Positions 1-11,037 of a stretch of 64,000 nucleotides of DNA are shown here, piece after piece. Location: assembly GCA_966212235.1 (NCBI GenBank), contig CBIHPP010000018.1, forward strand, positions 62,001-126,000, written 5' to 3'. The DNA comes from Niastella sp966212235. GTDB lineage: Bacteria > Bacteroidota > Bacteroidia > Chitinophagales > Chitinophagaceae. Numbering within the stretch: the stretch's first letter is position 1; every line of letters starts with the position of its first letter. The position numbers and the translations under genes are program-made. Under the pieces are notes generated by a model, which was not told where the DNA came from, did no database searches, and was given only the letters and a program-made list of their open reading frames with translations.

Positions 1-3000
1 CACAGCAGTGGCCTTAAAGTATTGGAAACTTCAAGTTCAGTGGGCGCGGGTTGGACCTTGAATGCAGGTGGCGCCATTACCCGTACGGTGCGAGGCGCGC
101 CAGACGACAGGGGGTTGTTGGCAGCCCGTACAAAGTATGGGTATTTTCATGAATACGGTATTTATAATTATTTGTTTGGACCAGGCGGCGGCGGTTGCCC
201 CCAGCAGATACCATGCCCTGTTGGAGCCCCGTATGCGGCTGATGATGCAGGCGTAGCCAACAACATCCTGGATGGTGAACCCGACCTGTACTTCTTTAAT
301 TTTAACGGTTATACCGGTAAGTTTTACTTTAATGATGACCGTACGCCCATCCTGGTGCCGCAACAGGACCTGAAAATAGAACCTATTCTGGCCGATGAAA
401 GCGGTTCGGTGGCCTATATTTCCATGCCAGGGTTTATTGTAACAACACCCGATGGCACAAAGTATTATTTTGGTAAGAACCAGGAAGCGGATGGCAATAT
501 GGATGCCATTGAAAAAAGCTTCAATATAAATACCCAGGTCGTTTTCACAGGCCAGGGCGCCGTTTCTTCCTGGTTCTTAAATAAAATAAGTTCGGCAGAC
601 GATCAGTTCTCGGTTAAATTTCTTTATCAGCCCGATAGGTATAGTCATCACACTTTGTCGATGTTCCCTATTTGGAATGCCAATGGTTCTGAATTCCTGA
701 GTCCCTTTGGTACACATGAATATGACCTGGCAAAAATTTTCATTGATGGCGTTAAGCTGCAACAGATCGTTTTTTCGCAGGGAACTGTAAACTTTAACAG
801 CGGTTTACTCAGGAACGATTTGGAAGACTTTTATTTCAAAGCTATAACCGACCAACCCAACAATGAAGCCACATCGTTAGGGTCAATAAGTATAAACGGG
901 CCCGATAATTTTTGTAAAAAATATACATTTTCTCAAAGCTATTTTGTTGATAACAGCACACCCGCAAATGGTTTTTATCAGTATAGTTGGCCCGTTGCGA
1001 ACGACAGGACCCGGTTGCGGCTGGATGCTATTCAGGAACAAAGCTGCGATGGGGCGCTGATCGTTCCGCCTTATCGATTTGACTATTTCGAAGACGGTGG
1101 TCCCAACTTTGCACCACGCCGGTTGACGTTTGGCCAGGATCACTGGGGGTTCTACAATGGGGCTGTGAATAATCAGTCGCTTGTGCCAACTTATTGGGAG
1201 AACAATGTAAATAAGGATGGTGCTGACCGGGATGCACACTGGCCGGCCATGCGTATTGGCGCCTTGAAAAGGATCACCTATCCTATGGGCGGAATTACCG
1301 ACCTGGAATTTGAACCAAATAATACCTATGGTACTATTTTTAGCCAGGTGGCTACTTCCATATATTCAAGAGGTGTAGGTTATACTACTACTTCCACCTA
1401 CGATGAAATAACCATGAATTTCTCGGGTAACCTGCACGAAGTAACAATGTCTAATGCCAATGCCGGAAGTGTCGCAAGCATTCAGATAGAGAACAGCGCT
1501 CACAACGGGGTGTTTAGCCTTCCTGTTGAGCCCGGTCAAAACAAAACTGATTATTTTACCGTGCCCCCGGGAACATATAAAGTCATGCTTTACAAAAGTA
1601 CGCCGGGGCCGTCATCTGGCTACGGCGCCAGCGCTAACATCAAGGAAATAGTACCAACCAACACAACCGGGAACATAATGGTAGGCGGCCTACGCATTAA
1701 AACCATTACCAAACACGATGGTATTACGAATACCGATGTAGTTACCAATTACAATTACTCGGTTACTGGCGGTACACAATCATCGGGCGTATTATATAGC
1801 CGGCCTGTATATGTATCGCTGGTTCGTAACGACATCGTAAAACAGATTGGCTGGAGCCCCAGTCCACAAACATGCAGCCTGAACGGCTGTATAAATTGTG
1901 ATGGCAGTACAGGCCAGACTTATTACAAATCGGGCGGTGAAATATTTCCCATGGTCACTACCCAGGGCAATCATATCGGGTATAATGATGTAAAGGTTTC
2001 GCAAACCGGTAATGGATACAGCATTTACCGGTACTATGGATCAAATATTTGGGGAAATATCAATAATGATATTGTTACCAGGAGGATCAATAACACGGTA
2101 TGTGATGCGGCTACACCCAATTTCCCACCTGCGCCGGTACCGTTTGATTACAAGCGGGGCGATTTGAAATACCAGGGGCATTTCACCGAAGCCGGAAAGG
2201 CAATAGCTGAATCTTATTTTAATTCGCAGTATGAGGTCGGTAAAATAAAAACGCCGGGTTTGATCGTAACCTATATTTCCAGGCCTAATACGACCGTCAT
2301 GCTATGGGGTACAGAGTACGATTTACAGTCCTACAGGAAAATAAGCCAGGAAGTAATTTCATTTACTACGGATCCGGCAACCGGTAAATATATTTCCACT
2401 ACAAACCGTGAATTTTACGGAAGTGCATTCCATAATATGCCAACGCGAACGGAACAGGAATCGTCAACAGGCAGCACCCTTGTAACCAATACAAAATATG
2501 CCATGGATTTCCGGTTGTCCGGTTGCGATAATATTGCTGATGGCTGGGACAGCTATATGGCTGCCTATAATATAGCCGCCACTACTTATAGTAATAGTTT
2601 GAATTGCACGTCAACAGGATGGAATTGCCGGTGGTTAGCTTATCAGCAGTACCGGTATGATAGAAGTGTTGCCAGGAAAAACTATGTAAGTTATCGCCGG
2701 ACCAATTTTACCGATCCGGGAAATACATTCAGTGTCAATCATGCCAATGCAAAGAATGCTGCGGATGCAATACTAAAACCAATTCTGGAATTACAGGATG
2801 AATATAAAAATGAACCCATTGAAGTTTCAACCTTTAGAGGTAATCTTTTAACCGGATCGACATTTACAAACTTCGGGTATTCAAATAACCCATCGGGCAA
2901 AGTGTATCCCGTTAAAACCAGGCTGATAAACCTTTATAATCCCACTACTGTCTTTACAGCTGCAGCTACCAGCGCCAATGATCAATCGGTTGTTTCTGAT

Positions 3001-3663
3001 AACCGCTATTCCGACGATGCCACTTATAAATATTCAAAAGGCAATATCGTAGAAGGGACCCCGAAAAACGGCGTTGCTCTTGCTTATTTATGGGGTTACC
3101 CGAATAATTTCCCGATTGCAAAAATTACCAATGCACATAGTAATGAAGTGGCGTTTACCAGCTTCGAGAATGGCGAACAGGAAGGTAACTGGAGTATATC
3201 GGACAACAGCAGAAATACAACGAATAAAATCACCGGCCGGAAATCGTATGATCTGAGTAGTGGTAAATCCCTTATAGCTAATATACCTGGCGGTAAACAA
3301 TATATGGTTAGTTACTGGGCAATAAATGGTGCGGCAGCAGTAAGCGCCAATGGAACATCGGTTGCTGCAACGCCTACGGGTTTAAGTAAAGGCGGTTTTA
3401 CTTATTATGAACATACCCTGCCTAATACCACCACAAATGTAATGGTAACCGGTACCGGTATCACAATAGATGAAGTAAGATTATATCCGGTTGATGCGGA
3501 CATGGAAACATGGTGTTATACGCCGTTGCTTGGCATCACCAGCGGTTGTGATAAGAACAATCGCATTGCCTACTATGAATACGATACGCTTGGAAGGCTT
3601 ACAGTTATCAGGGATCAGGATGCGAATATTGTGAAAACGTATAAGTATAACTATAAGCAATAG
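1..3663 (+). CDS. Rhs/SpvB-like cell-surface protein, 5' end outside window
   Basis: The frame is open from base 1 (HSSGLKVLETSSSVGAGW...), so the gene starts upstream; the TTG at 22 is not a real start. 1220 codons are visible. The opening motif VGAGWTLNAGGAITRTVRG is the conserved N-terminal block of Bacteroidota proteins that precede Rhs proteins (SpvB/TcaB-like beta-rich region). The protein ends in a YD/Rhs-type repeat (YYEYDTLGRLTVIRDQDANI) and stops without a core or toxin domain. The next Rhs gene follows in the same direction after about 45 bp, so the two are probably co-transcribed and may form one shell-like complex. This is the usual Chitinophagaceae pairing. Its substrate or cargo cannot be told from the sequence. 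Confidence 0.8.
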   Translation, partial: HSSGLKVLETSSSVGAGWTLNAGGAITRTVRGAPDDRGLLAARTKYGYFHEYGIYNYLFGPGGGGCPQQIPCPVGAPYAADDAGVANNILDGEPDLYFFNFNGYTGKFYFNDDRTPILVPQQDLKIEPILADESGSVAYISMPGFIVTTPDGTKYYFGKNQEADGNMDAIEKSFNINTQVVFTGQGAVSSWFLNKISSADDQFSVKFLYQPDRYSHHTLSMFPIWNANGSEFLSPFGTHEYDLAKIFIDGVKLQQIVFSQGTVNFNSGLLRNDLEDFYFKAITDQPNNEATSLGSISINGPDNFCKKYTFSQSYFVDNSTPANGFYQYSWPVANDRTRLRLDAIQEQSCDGALIVPPYRFDYFEDGGPNFAPRRLTFGQDHWGFYNGAVNNQSLVPTYWENNVNKDGADRDAHWPAMRIGALKRITYPMGGITDLEFEPNNTYGTIFSQVATSIYSRGVGYTTTSTYDEITMNFSGNLHEVTMSNANAGSVASIQIENSAHNGVFSLPVEPGQNKTDYFTVPPGTYKVMLYKSTPGPSSGYGASANIKEIVPTNTTGNIMVGGLRIKTITKHDGITNTDVVTNYNYSVTGGTQSSGVLYSRPVYVSLVRNDIVKQIGWSPSPQTCSLNGCINCDGSTGQTYYKSGGEIFPMVTTQGNHIGYNDVKVSQTGNGYSIYRYYGSNIWGNINNDIVTRRINNTVCDAATPNFPPAPVPFDYKRGDLKYQGHFTEAGKAIAESYFNSQYEVGKIKTPGLIVTYISRPNTTVMLWGTEYDLQSYRKISQEVISFTTDPATGKYISTTNREFYGSAFHNMPTRTEQESSTGSTLVTNTKYAMDFRLSGCDNIADGWDSYMAAYNIAATTYSNSLNCTSTGWNCRWLAYQQYRYDRSVARKNYVSYRRTNFTDPGNTFSVNHANAKNAADAILKPILELQDEYKNEPIEVSTFRGNLLTGSTFTNFGYSNNPSGKVYPVKTRLINLYNPTTVFTAAATSANDQSVVSDNRYSDDATYKYSKGNIVEGTPKNGVALAYLWGYPNNFPIAKITNAHSNEVAFTSFENGEQEGNWSISDNSRNTTNKITGRKSYDLSSGKSLIANIPGGKQYMVSYWAINGAAAVSANGTSVAATPTGLSKGGFTYYEHTLPNTTTNVMVTGTGITIDEVRLYPVDADMETWCYTPLLGITSGCDKNNRIAYYEYDTLGRLTVIRDQDANIVKTYKYNYKQ

Positions 3664-3708
3664 CAAGGATTTAAAAATTGGGTCTTGATCTTCATTAAAA
3701 CTAATTGT

Positions 3709-6700
3709 ATGCATTCCTGCTTAAGGTTAACTGAATGGCGTAAATATATTGTTTGCCTGGTGGTTGTATTGATTGCCGGCTTTTCAGCAAAAGCACAGTG
3801 TAATCCAGATATTTATATATATCGAACATATCCGTCTGGCAACATGTGTTCACCGGGCTATGTAACAGTTCGTATTGAATATTTTACTGATGACGACCCT
3901 ACTGTTTACTACAACGGAAAATTGGAATGGTTTACGAGTGAAACGGATCCTAACCCGGTTCAAACCAATTATCTTTACTCGGGCGGTTATACTTATGCAG
4001 AATTTAGCTTCAGTGCCGGCGAAGGAACAACTATCTGGTACAGGTATTACGACTATATTACGTCCTGCTGGACAGAGCGGTATCCATATACTGTTCATTT
4101 AACTCCCAGCCCTTCTTTTGATTACAACGCTGTTTATTGCGGTGATAATATTGGCCGTGTACATGCCTGGAGCAACGTATCAGGCGTTTATTTTCAGCTG
4201 TATTATTTAAACCGTCAGAATTTTGAGTATGAGTTTTTGGATGCAAACAATACCGGAGACTTTAATATTCCTGGTTTTAATCCTGCGGACCAGGATAATT
4301 ATTATATAAAAATACCATCTCCCTGTAATACAGATTATTATAACCCGGTGATTTTCGATATAGTCAACCCTGCGGCGCCTACGATAACAGGAAACCTCAC
4401 CTGGTGCGAAAACACGCCTGCTTCTTTGTCGGCCAGTGCTGACGCATCGGTCTTTCGCTGGTATGATGGTTCAGGCAATAATTTATTGTATGAAGGTATG
4501 CAGTATACACCGCCGTCGACATTATCGCCGGGCACTTATAATTACGTAGTTAAAGGGTACAACTATCTTGGTTGTTATACCAATCCCGCTACTTTCACTG
4601 CAACAGTTAATCCAAGGCCGGTAGATGGCACCATTACAGCAAGCGCCACTACCGTGTATGTTTGTCAGCCGGTAACCATCAGCACCCAGGGCGGAACAGG
4701 TACCTCGCACTATTGGGGCAGTAGCAATGGGGGCGCAACCTGGGATTTGTTTGCCGATGGATTTGTTGGCCAGCCTTCCTTTACACAAACATTTACTACA
4801 CCAGGTACTTACCGGTTTCATGTGCGCAATAGTACCGTTTGTGGTTTTTGCTGGGATGCGCCGGGCGGCTGTACCACGTTCCCGTATGTAGATATAACTG
4901 TGCTCGATTATCTGGCGATACAGGTGGGCGCTATAACACCCGCCACGCAAACCGTAGTTTATAACGGAACCGGAACAACCATTGCCGTAGCAGGCGTAAG
5001 TGGTGGAAGCGGCTCGTATACCTATCAATGGCAAAGCAGCAACAATAGTAATTTTGATAATCCGGAAAGTATTTTCGGCGCCAATGGTGCTTCCTATACG
5101 CCTGCCAATCTTACCAGTTCAAAATATTATCGCCTGGTGGTAACCAGCGCCTGTAACAAAACGGCAACCAGTGGAGTCGTATTTGTAAATGTATATCCAA
5201 AACTGGAACCCAATACAATAGCGCCTGCAGAATTGATCATTCCCTCCGGGGTAAGGCCGGGTGTAATGGCTGCCGGTTCTGCCAGTGGCGGCGGTTGTAA
5301 TGGTAATTACCAGTACCAGTGGCAGCAATCGACAGATGGGGTAAATTTTTCCGACATTGCCGGCGCCCAGGGATTGACGTATGAGCCCCCACAATTGACT
5401 GCACCGGTATATTACCGGCGAAGGGTAAGGTGTGCGGGTACGGGTGAAGAAGCATATACGAATAACTGCCATATCGGTATCGGCACCATCGATGTGGAAA
5501 ATATGAATTATATCCGTACCAGGGACTTTACGCGGGCCGGTATCCTGGATGCCCAAAGCGCAGCGAACGTTCAACCGGTAGCAGAGGTAAAGCAGACCAC
5601 CGAATATTTCGATGGCCTGGGTAAGGTAATTCAAACGGTAAACAAGCAGGGTGGTAAAGACAATAAGGATATTGTAGTACCGGTTGTTTACAACGAACAT
5701 GATCTGCAAACGATCAATTACCTGCCTTATGTTGCGCCAACAGGAGATGGAAAATATAAACAGAATGCGCCCGGAGAATTAAATGATTTTCATAAAATAC
5801 AGAATGCCGGTGAATCATTTTATTACGGCAGGGTGTTGTTTGAACCTTCGCCTTTAAGGCGGGTAGATAAAGTAATGCCTGCAGGCGACAACTGGGTGGG
5901 CAGCAACCGCGGAATAGAAAGCAGGTACCAGGTAAACACGGCTGTTGACGATGTAAAGATCTGTAGTGTAAACAATGTAGCAGGTAGCTGGGGAACCTAC
6001 GCTGTAACCGGCGTTTATCCAGAGGGGCAGCTTTATAAGAATGTTACAATAAATGAAAAGGGAAACCAGGTAATAGAATTTAAGGATAAGGAAGATCGTT
6101 TAATTCTTAAGAAAGTGCAGTTAACTGCTGCTCCGGATAATGGTGGCGGTACAGATTATACGAATTGGTTATGCACTTATTATATCTATGATGACCTGAG
6201 TAACCTGCGTTGTGTGGTGCAACCAAAAGGTGTAGAGTTGCTGGTACAGAACAATTGGGATTTTAACGCTTTGAATGGCGATATTTTGAATGAACAATGC
6301 TTCCGCTATGAACATGACGAACGTAGGCGAATGACCAGGAAAAAAATGCCGGGTGCGGGTGAAGTCTACATGATATACGATGTGCGCGACCGGCTGGTAT
6401 TTACGCAGGATGCGAACCTGCGGCTGCAGAACAAGTGGCACGTTACTTTATATGATAGTAAGAACCGGCCTGTATTGACGGCGCTTACCACTTACGCCGG
6501 TTCAGCGGCAGACTTGCAACACGATGTTGATCTAAAATCCAGTGGCGTTACATTTCCATCCGGCGTGCAAAGAGATCTTGTATTACCTATGCCAGGACAA
6601 GCACTTCCCATTAATGGCGTTTGGCAGGCTTATAATAGTATTACACTCGATGTGAATTTTGTATCCGGTAACGACTTTACAGCCGAAGTGGTTAGCGGAA

Positions 6701-9700
6701 CAACAGGCGGCCCCAGTGAAAGCATTATAGAGGGCATGACCATCAGTAATGATCCTTTGCCCGGTGGTACGCAGCTTGATGTACTTACTAAAACCGGGTA
6801 CGATAATTACACAAACATCCCTGCGCAGAGCAGTCTGTCGGGCGTTATTGATAATGCCTATACCGGCAGTAACTACCTGAATACATCCTATAACAGTTTT
6901 CCTTTTGCTGATCCTGTAGTGCAAAGCAATCAAACCCGGGGCATGACCACCTGGACACAAACCAGGGTGCTTGGTACCAACCAGTTCTTATATTCGGTGA
7001 ATATATATGACGAAAAAGGAAGGTCGATACAGATGAAAAGCAGAAATAGTACTGGCGGCACCGATGTTACTACGATGCAGTACACATTCAGTGGTCAGGT
7101 GCTGGTGAGTGTGCAGAAGCAGGAAAAGCTGGGTAGCAGCAATCCGCAAACCCATATTGTTGTTACAAAGAATATGTACAGTGCTCTTGGGCAGGTTACG
7201 GCTATTACAAAAAAGATCAACAGTGTAATTAACGGCTTTCCTGTTGCAAAGCCCGAAGTAACCATTGCTGCCAACGAATATGATCCCATGGGACATTTAA
7301 AGATAAAGAATATAGGACAGAAGAAAGATGCCGCCGGTAATTATACCAGCGATGCTATTCAATCGCTTACCTACGATTACAATATCCGGGGTTGGTTGCT
7401 GGGCGTAAACCGCGATTATCTGGTTACAGAAGGTCAGACAAACGATGGTATTTTATTTGGATTTGAGCTGGGCTATGATAAAACTGTTAACAAAGCAGGG
7501 CAGGGTTTCAACCATAGTGAGTATAACGGTACTGTTGGAGGTATGCTTTGGAAAAGCGATGGAGATGATGTCCGGCGCAAATATGACTTTACCTACGATG
7601 CTGCCAACCAGTTAATGCGTGCCGATTTTATTCAGCAAAACGCCGATGATCACCAGTGGAATAACGCTAAAGTGAATTTTTCCGTGAAAATAGGCGACGG
7701 ATCAAATCCATTACTGGCTTATGATGCTAATGGCAATATTTTGCGCATGCAGCAATGGGGATTAAAATTAACCGGCAGCGTACAGGTTGATGACATGATA
7801 TACAACTACTTTAATAACAGTAACAAATTAAGCGCTGTTGCTGAACAGGGTAGTGCCGCAACTGATAATAAGTTGGGAGATTTTACTGACAGAAATAATT
7901 CAGGCAATGACTATGGATACGATGGCAATGGTAACCTGGTTTCGGACCTCAATAAACGGATTAATGGAGCTACCGGAGCCAATATTACCAGTGGTGGAGC
8001 GATCGCTTATAATCATTTAAATCTGCTTCAACAGATTAATGTGTCAGATGATAATGGTAATGCAAAAGGCACGATTAACTATGTATATGATGCAGAAGGT
8101 AACAAACTGCAAAAAATTACAACAGAGAATAATGTCACGGTTCGCTATAATAATGCAGACTATAGTGGTAGTGTTACCACTACTACCACCTATTTGGATG
8201 GTGCTGTTTATGAAAGCAAGACATATAACAATGCCGCTCTGGCTGCCCTGGCGTATACTGATAAGCTGCAGTTCATGACTCATGAAGACGGCCGTGCAAG
8301 ATTTATAGATGTGGCAGGCAATACACCGGCGCATTTTGAGCACGATTATTTCATTAAAGATCACCTCGGTAATGTGCGCATGGTATTAACCGAAGAACTA
8401 CAGCAGGATATTTACCCCGCTGCTACGCTCGAAGGCAACCCAGGATCTTCTGCCGATGCGGTTTATATCGAAAACCAGTATTATAATATTAATCCGGCCA
8501 ACATTGTTGACAAGCCGGGTAATGCAACGGATTATAAGAATAAAAACGGCGGTCCGGCAGCTACTGATCCGCCTGTTAATAATAATCCCAACAGCAATGT
8601 AACCGCCAACAGCCAGAAAATGTACAGGCTAAAAGCCAGTGGAGGCGTTGGGGTAACAGGCCTTGGTATGGCGTTAAAAGTAATGAGCGGGGATAGGATT
8701 GACATTTGGGGCAAGACGTATTATTCAGACAACAACACCAGCAGCACGAATTACAACGTGCCCGTATTGGACATTTTAACGGGCTTGTTGGGCGCTCCCA
8801 CAGGTGCTGCCGCAGGCAAAGGCGCTACGCCGGGCGGTTTGAACGGTATTGCCGATGTGTACAACAGCATGAATAGTTTCCTTACAAATCCCGATAGGGG
8901 AGCCGGAACGGTGCCAAAAGCCTACATCAACTGGGTTTTACTCGACGACAATTTTAGATATGTAAAGGGCAACTTCGACAGGGTATCGCAGGCCAATGCG
9001 GTAGAAGATCATAACCTGTCTAACATCTCTATTGCAAAGAATGGTTACCTTTATGTATACGTGAGCAATGAAAGCCCGCTGGATGTATACTTTGATAATT
9101 TGCAGGTAATACATACCAAAGGTCCTTTAATAGAGGAAACCCATTATTATCCCTTTGGTTTAACAATGGCGGGCATAAGTTCAAAAGCAAATGGTAAGCC
9201 TGATAATAAGTATGAATACAATGGTAAGGAAAAACAGGAAAAAGAGTTTAATGATGGCCGTGGGTTAGATTGGTATGACTATGGCGCCAGAATGTATGAC
9301 GCTCAGCTGGGAGCCTGGCACGCACAAGATCCTCTTGGAGAGAAGTATTTTGGGTGGACCCCCTACAATTATGTTTTCAATAACCCAATGGGACTCGTTG
9401 ATCCCGACGGAAGGGATGGATATGGTTTATATGCAAGTAGTGCGAACGAGTATAACATGTTGGCTGCGGTACATGGATTAAATCAGGTTGATCCCAATGA
9501 ATTAAATCAGGGCGGAAATCCGAAATCAACGGCAAAAAATAAAGAAACTGCAAGAACAATAACAGCAATAGCTATGGGCGAAGGAGCACATGGTGAAACG
9601 TTTACTAATGAACAGATGATATTGATAGCGTCGATATATATAAACCTTCTTCGGAGCAACAAGTCATTTAATGCTTCGACTATATATTTACATCGGAAGT

Positions 9701-10212
9701 TAGGTAATTGGAATGGAAAAAATTATAGAATGTACATGCATGCCTTAGGAAGTGCTGCTTATGCGAAGGACAAAGAAGCTAAACAGCTTACTGAAGCAAA
9801 TACGCCGAAAATTCAAAAAGCGAAGGAGCTTTACCCAACGGTTTATAGGGCTTTAACAGATAAGACTTATACGAATGTTGTATTAAACAATCGCAATATT
9901 CAAAACCAGGGCTATTGGGGAGATATAAATAAGTTTTCAGAACCTACCTGGAATAAATTGGGCTGGTATGTTTATTTTGCGAGAAATGGTATGACAAATG
10001 GTACTAATACTGTTATACCAATGCTTGGAAATGATGCAGAGCATAGGTATGCCACTTTTTTAATTGACGGAAATGCAGCAGTGAAATGGTTATCTGGTCT
10101 GTCGGTTGGGATAAAATGGTTTGAACAGAATCAGGCGCCCTATTATAATCACGTGAGTGATACATATACTGTTCCATGGCCACCGCTTCCGGTTCCAGAA
10201 GTTAAAAAGTAA
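3709..10212 (+). CDS. Rhs-repeat polymorphic toxin candidate with DUF6443-type domain
   Basis: 2167 aa from the ATG at 3709; a TTG at 3685 is in frame, but the ATG places a signal peptide (hydrophobic 14-27, cleavage near SAKA-QC) at the N-terminus. Residues about 31-590 are Ig/PKD-like beta repeats. About 599-700 is a DUF6443-type block (MNYIRTRDFTRAGILDAQ, EYFDGLGKVIQTVNKQG). Many YD repeats follow, then the Rhs core at about 1812-1907 (HYYPFGLTMAGIS, YEYNGKEKQ, YDYGARMYDAQLGAWHAQDP, NPMGLVDPDGRDGYG). After the core comes an unrelated 260-aa C-terminus, in visibly more AT-rich DNA, which is the place of the variable toxin in Rhs systems. It contains ITAIAMGEGAHGE around E1958-E1963, faintly like the E-x-x-G-E region of SleB-type wall hydrolases (inference only). 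A lipoprotein gene follows 11 bp downstream. Confidence 0.85.
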   Translation: MHSCLRLTEWRKYIVCLVVVLIAGFSAKAQCNPDIYIYRTYPSGNMCSPGYVTVRIEYFTDDDPTVYYNGKLEWFTSETDPNPVQTNYLYSGGYTYAEFSFSAGEGTTIWYRYYDYITSCWTERYPYTVHLTPSPSFDYNAVYCGDNIGRVHAWSNVSGVYFQLYYLNRQNFEYEFLDANNTGDFNIPGFNPADQDNYYIKIPSPCNTDYYNPVIFDIVNPAAPTITGNLTWCENTPASLSASADASVFRWYDGSGNNLLYEGMQYTPPSTLSPGTYNYVVKGYNYLGCYTNPATFTATVNPRPVDGTITASATTVYVCQPVTISTQGGTGTSHYWGSSNGGATWDLFADGFVGQPSFTQTFTTPGTYRFHVRNSTVCGFCWDAPGGCTTFPYVDITVLDYLAIQVGAITPATQTVVYNGTGTTIAVAGVSGGSGSYTYQWQSSNNSNFDNPESIFGANGASYTPANLTSSKYYRLVVTSACNKTATSGVVFVNVYPKLEPNTIAPAELIIPSGVRPGVMAAGSASGGGCNGNYQYQWQQSTDGVNFSDIAGAQGLTYEPPQLTAPVYYRRRVRCAGTGEEAYTNNCHIGIGTIDVENMNYIRTRDFTRAGILDAQSAANVQPVAEVKQTTEYFDGLGKVIQTVNKQGGKDNKDIVVPVVYNEHDLQTINYLPYVAPTGDGKYKQNAPGELNDFHKIQNAGESFYYGRVLFEPSPLRRVDKVMPAGDNWVGSNRGIESRYQVNTAVDDVKICSVNNVAGSWGTYAVTGVYPEGQLYKNVTINEKGNQVIEFKDKEDRLILKKVQLTAAPDNGGGTDYTNWLCTYYIYDDLSNLRCVVQPKGVELLVQNNWDFNALNGDILNEQCFRYEHDERRRMTRKKMPGAGEVYMIYDVRDRLVFTQDANLRLQNKWHVTLYDSKNRPVLTALTTYAGSAADLQHDVDLKSSGVTFPSGVQRDLVLPMPGQALPINGVWQAYNSITLDVNFVSGNDFTAEVVSGTTGGPSESIIEGMTISNDPLPGGTQLDVLTKTGYDNYTNIPAQSSLSGVIDNAYTGSNYLNTSYNSFPFADPVVQSNQTRGMTTWTQTRVLGTNQFLYSVNIYDEKGRSIQMKSRNSTGGTDVTTMQYTFSGQVLVSVQKQEKLGSSNPQTHIVVTKNMYSALGQVTAITKKINSVINGFPVAKPEVTIAANEYDPMGHLKIKNIGQKKDAAGNYTSDAIQSLTYDYNIRGWLLGVNRDYLVTEGQTNDGILFGFELGYDKTVNKAGQGFNHSEYNGTVGGMLWKSDGDDVRRKYDFTYDAANQLMRADFIQQNADDHQWNNAKVNFSVKIGDGSNPLLAYDANGNILRMQQWGLKLTGSVQVDDMIYNYFNNSNKLSAVAEQGSAATDNKLGDFTDRNNSGNDYGYDGNGNLVSDLNKRINGATGANITSGGAIAYNHLNLLQQINVSDDNGNAKGTINYVYDAEGNKLQKITTENNVTVRYNNADYSGSVTTTTTYLDGAVYESKTYNNAALAALAYTDKLQFMTHEDGRARFIDVAGNTPAHFEHDYFIKDHLGNVRMVLTEELQQDIYPAATLEGNPGSSADAVYIENQYYNINPANIVDKPGNATDYKNKNGGPAATDPPVNNNPNSNVTANSQKMYRLKASGGVGVTGLGMALKVMSGDRIDIWGKTYYSDNNTSSTNYNVPVLDILTGLLGAPTGAAAGKGATPGGLNGIADVYNSMNSFLTNPDRGAGTVPKAYINWVLLDDNFRYVKGNFDRVSQANAVEDHNLSNISIAKNGYLYVYVSNESPLDVYFDNLQVIHTKGPLIEETHYYPFGLTMAGISSKANGKPDNKYEYNGKEKQEKEFNDGRGLDWYDYGARMYDAQLGAWHAQDPLGEKYFGWTPYNYVFNNPMGLVDPDGRDGYGLYASSANEYNMLAAVHGLNQVDPNELNQGGNPKSTAKNKETARTITAIAMGEGAHGETFTNEQMILIASIYINLLRSNKSFNASTIYLHRKLGNWNGKNYRMYMHALGSAAYAKDKEAKQLTEANTPKIQKAKELYPTVYRALTDKTYTNVVLNNRNIQNQGYWGDINKFSEPTWNKLGWYVYFARNGMTNGTNTVIPMLGNDAEHRYATFLIDGNAAVKWLSGLSVGIKWFEQNQAPYYNHVSDTYTVPWPPLPVPEVKK

Positions 10213-10223
10213 AAGGTATAATC

Positions 10224-10967
10224 ATGAGAATAATTATTGTTGTTATTGTATTATTGGCATTTGTAAATTGTCAGGAAAATACTGGCGATAGGATAACAGG
10301 ATCACTTAAGAAAAACGACTCTGTTAACAAGCCGGTATTTTCCGATACATTGAAAAACAGTGTAGGATTATTTAATGTTTTTCAAACAACCGATTATAAA
10401 TCCAATACATTGATAATATCAAATGATACAATGTTTTTATTCAGACAAACCAGTCCTCAGTCATTGGATTATACGGTTCAGGAATTTTATTATGATTCAA
10501 AAGAAAGGAATTTTCATTTTAAAGATCATTTGAAACCTGATCATTTTCCTGACATCAGGAAAGTGTTGTCGCCTTCAAATAATTACCCGATATATTTAAA
10601 AACAATCGCAGAACCTAAACTAAAGTACGCAAGTCTGCCGGATTCTGTAAAAAGGAAAGAATTCATGAAAAAAGTACTTAATAAGGCAACAAAAGTCCAA
10701 TCGTTTAATGGGAAGTATTATCTTATTGACAAAACATTTCCACGAACGATGGTGGTTTATGATCCTTTAGGTGATACAACGACTTCTTTGGATTTAAAAC
10801 ATAATTTCTTTGCTGTTACCGATTTCTTCCTGTATGATATGGATAAAGACAGTAATCCCGAGATATTTATTTTCCATGTCGGTGAAGTTCCCCGGGAAGA
10901 GATTATATCATATTCTGTTTATTCAATCCGACAAGATTCTGTGGGCATGAAAATAACTCAGCATTGA
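10224..10967 (+). CDS. Lipoprotein, candidate immunity partner of the Rhs toxin
   Basis: 247 aa with a clear lipobox (LLAFVNC, lipid-modified C16) after a 12-residue hydrophobic stretch. I do not recognise the rest of the protein. It starts 11 bp after the Rhs toxin stop codon and is followed by a strong terminator, so it is the last gene of the Rhs transcript. Position, size and the same AT-rich composition as the toxin tip are what is expected of a cognate immunity gene. The lipid anchor would place it in the periplasm or on a membrane, which fits a toxin acting on the cell envelope rather than in the cytosol. The C-terminal half (DFFLYDMDKDSNPEIFIFHVGE) resembles a calcium-binding/FG-GAP-like turn. 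It could also be an unrelated cargo lipoprotein. Confidence 0.6.
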   Translation: MRIIIVVIVLLAFVNCQENTGDRITGSLKKNDSVNKPVFSDTLKNSVGLFNVFQTTDYKSNTLIISNDTMFLFRQTSPQSLDYTVQEFYYDSKERNFHFKDHLKPDHFPDIRKVLSPSNNYPIYLKTIAEPKLKYASLPDSVKRKEFMKKVLNKATKVQSFNGKYYLIDKTFPRTMVVYDPLGDTTTSLDLKHNFFAVTDFFLYDMDKDSNPEIFIFHVGEVPREEIISYSVYSIRQDSVGMKITQH

Positions 10968-11003
10968 AATTGTTTACGAAGAATCATCCACATCTCGTTG
11001 CAA

Positions 11004-11037
11004 AAAAGCAGGTCATCAGTGATCTGCTTTTGTTTTT
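11004..11037 (+). terminator. Rho-independent terminator after the Rhs operon
   Basis: Twelve-bp stem (arms 11004-11015 and 11020-11031, one G-T pair, loop TCAG) followed by GTTTTT. It lies 37 bp after the lipoprotein stop and isolates the Rhs operon from the ADP-ribose operon. Confidence 0.85.
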
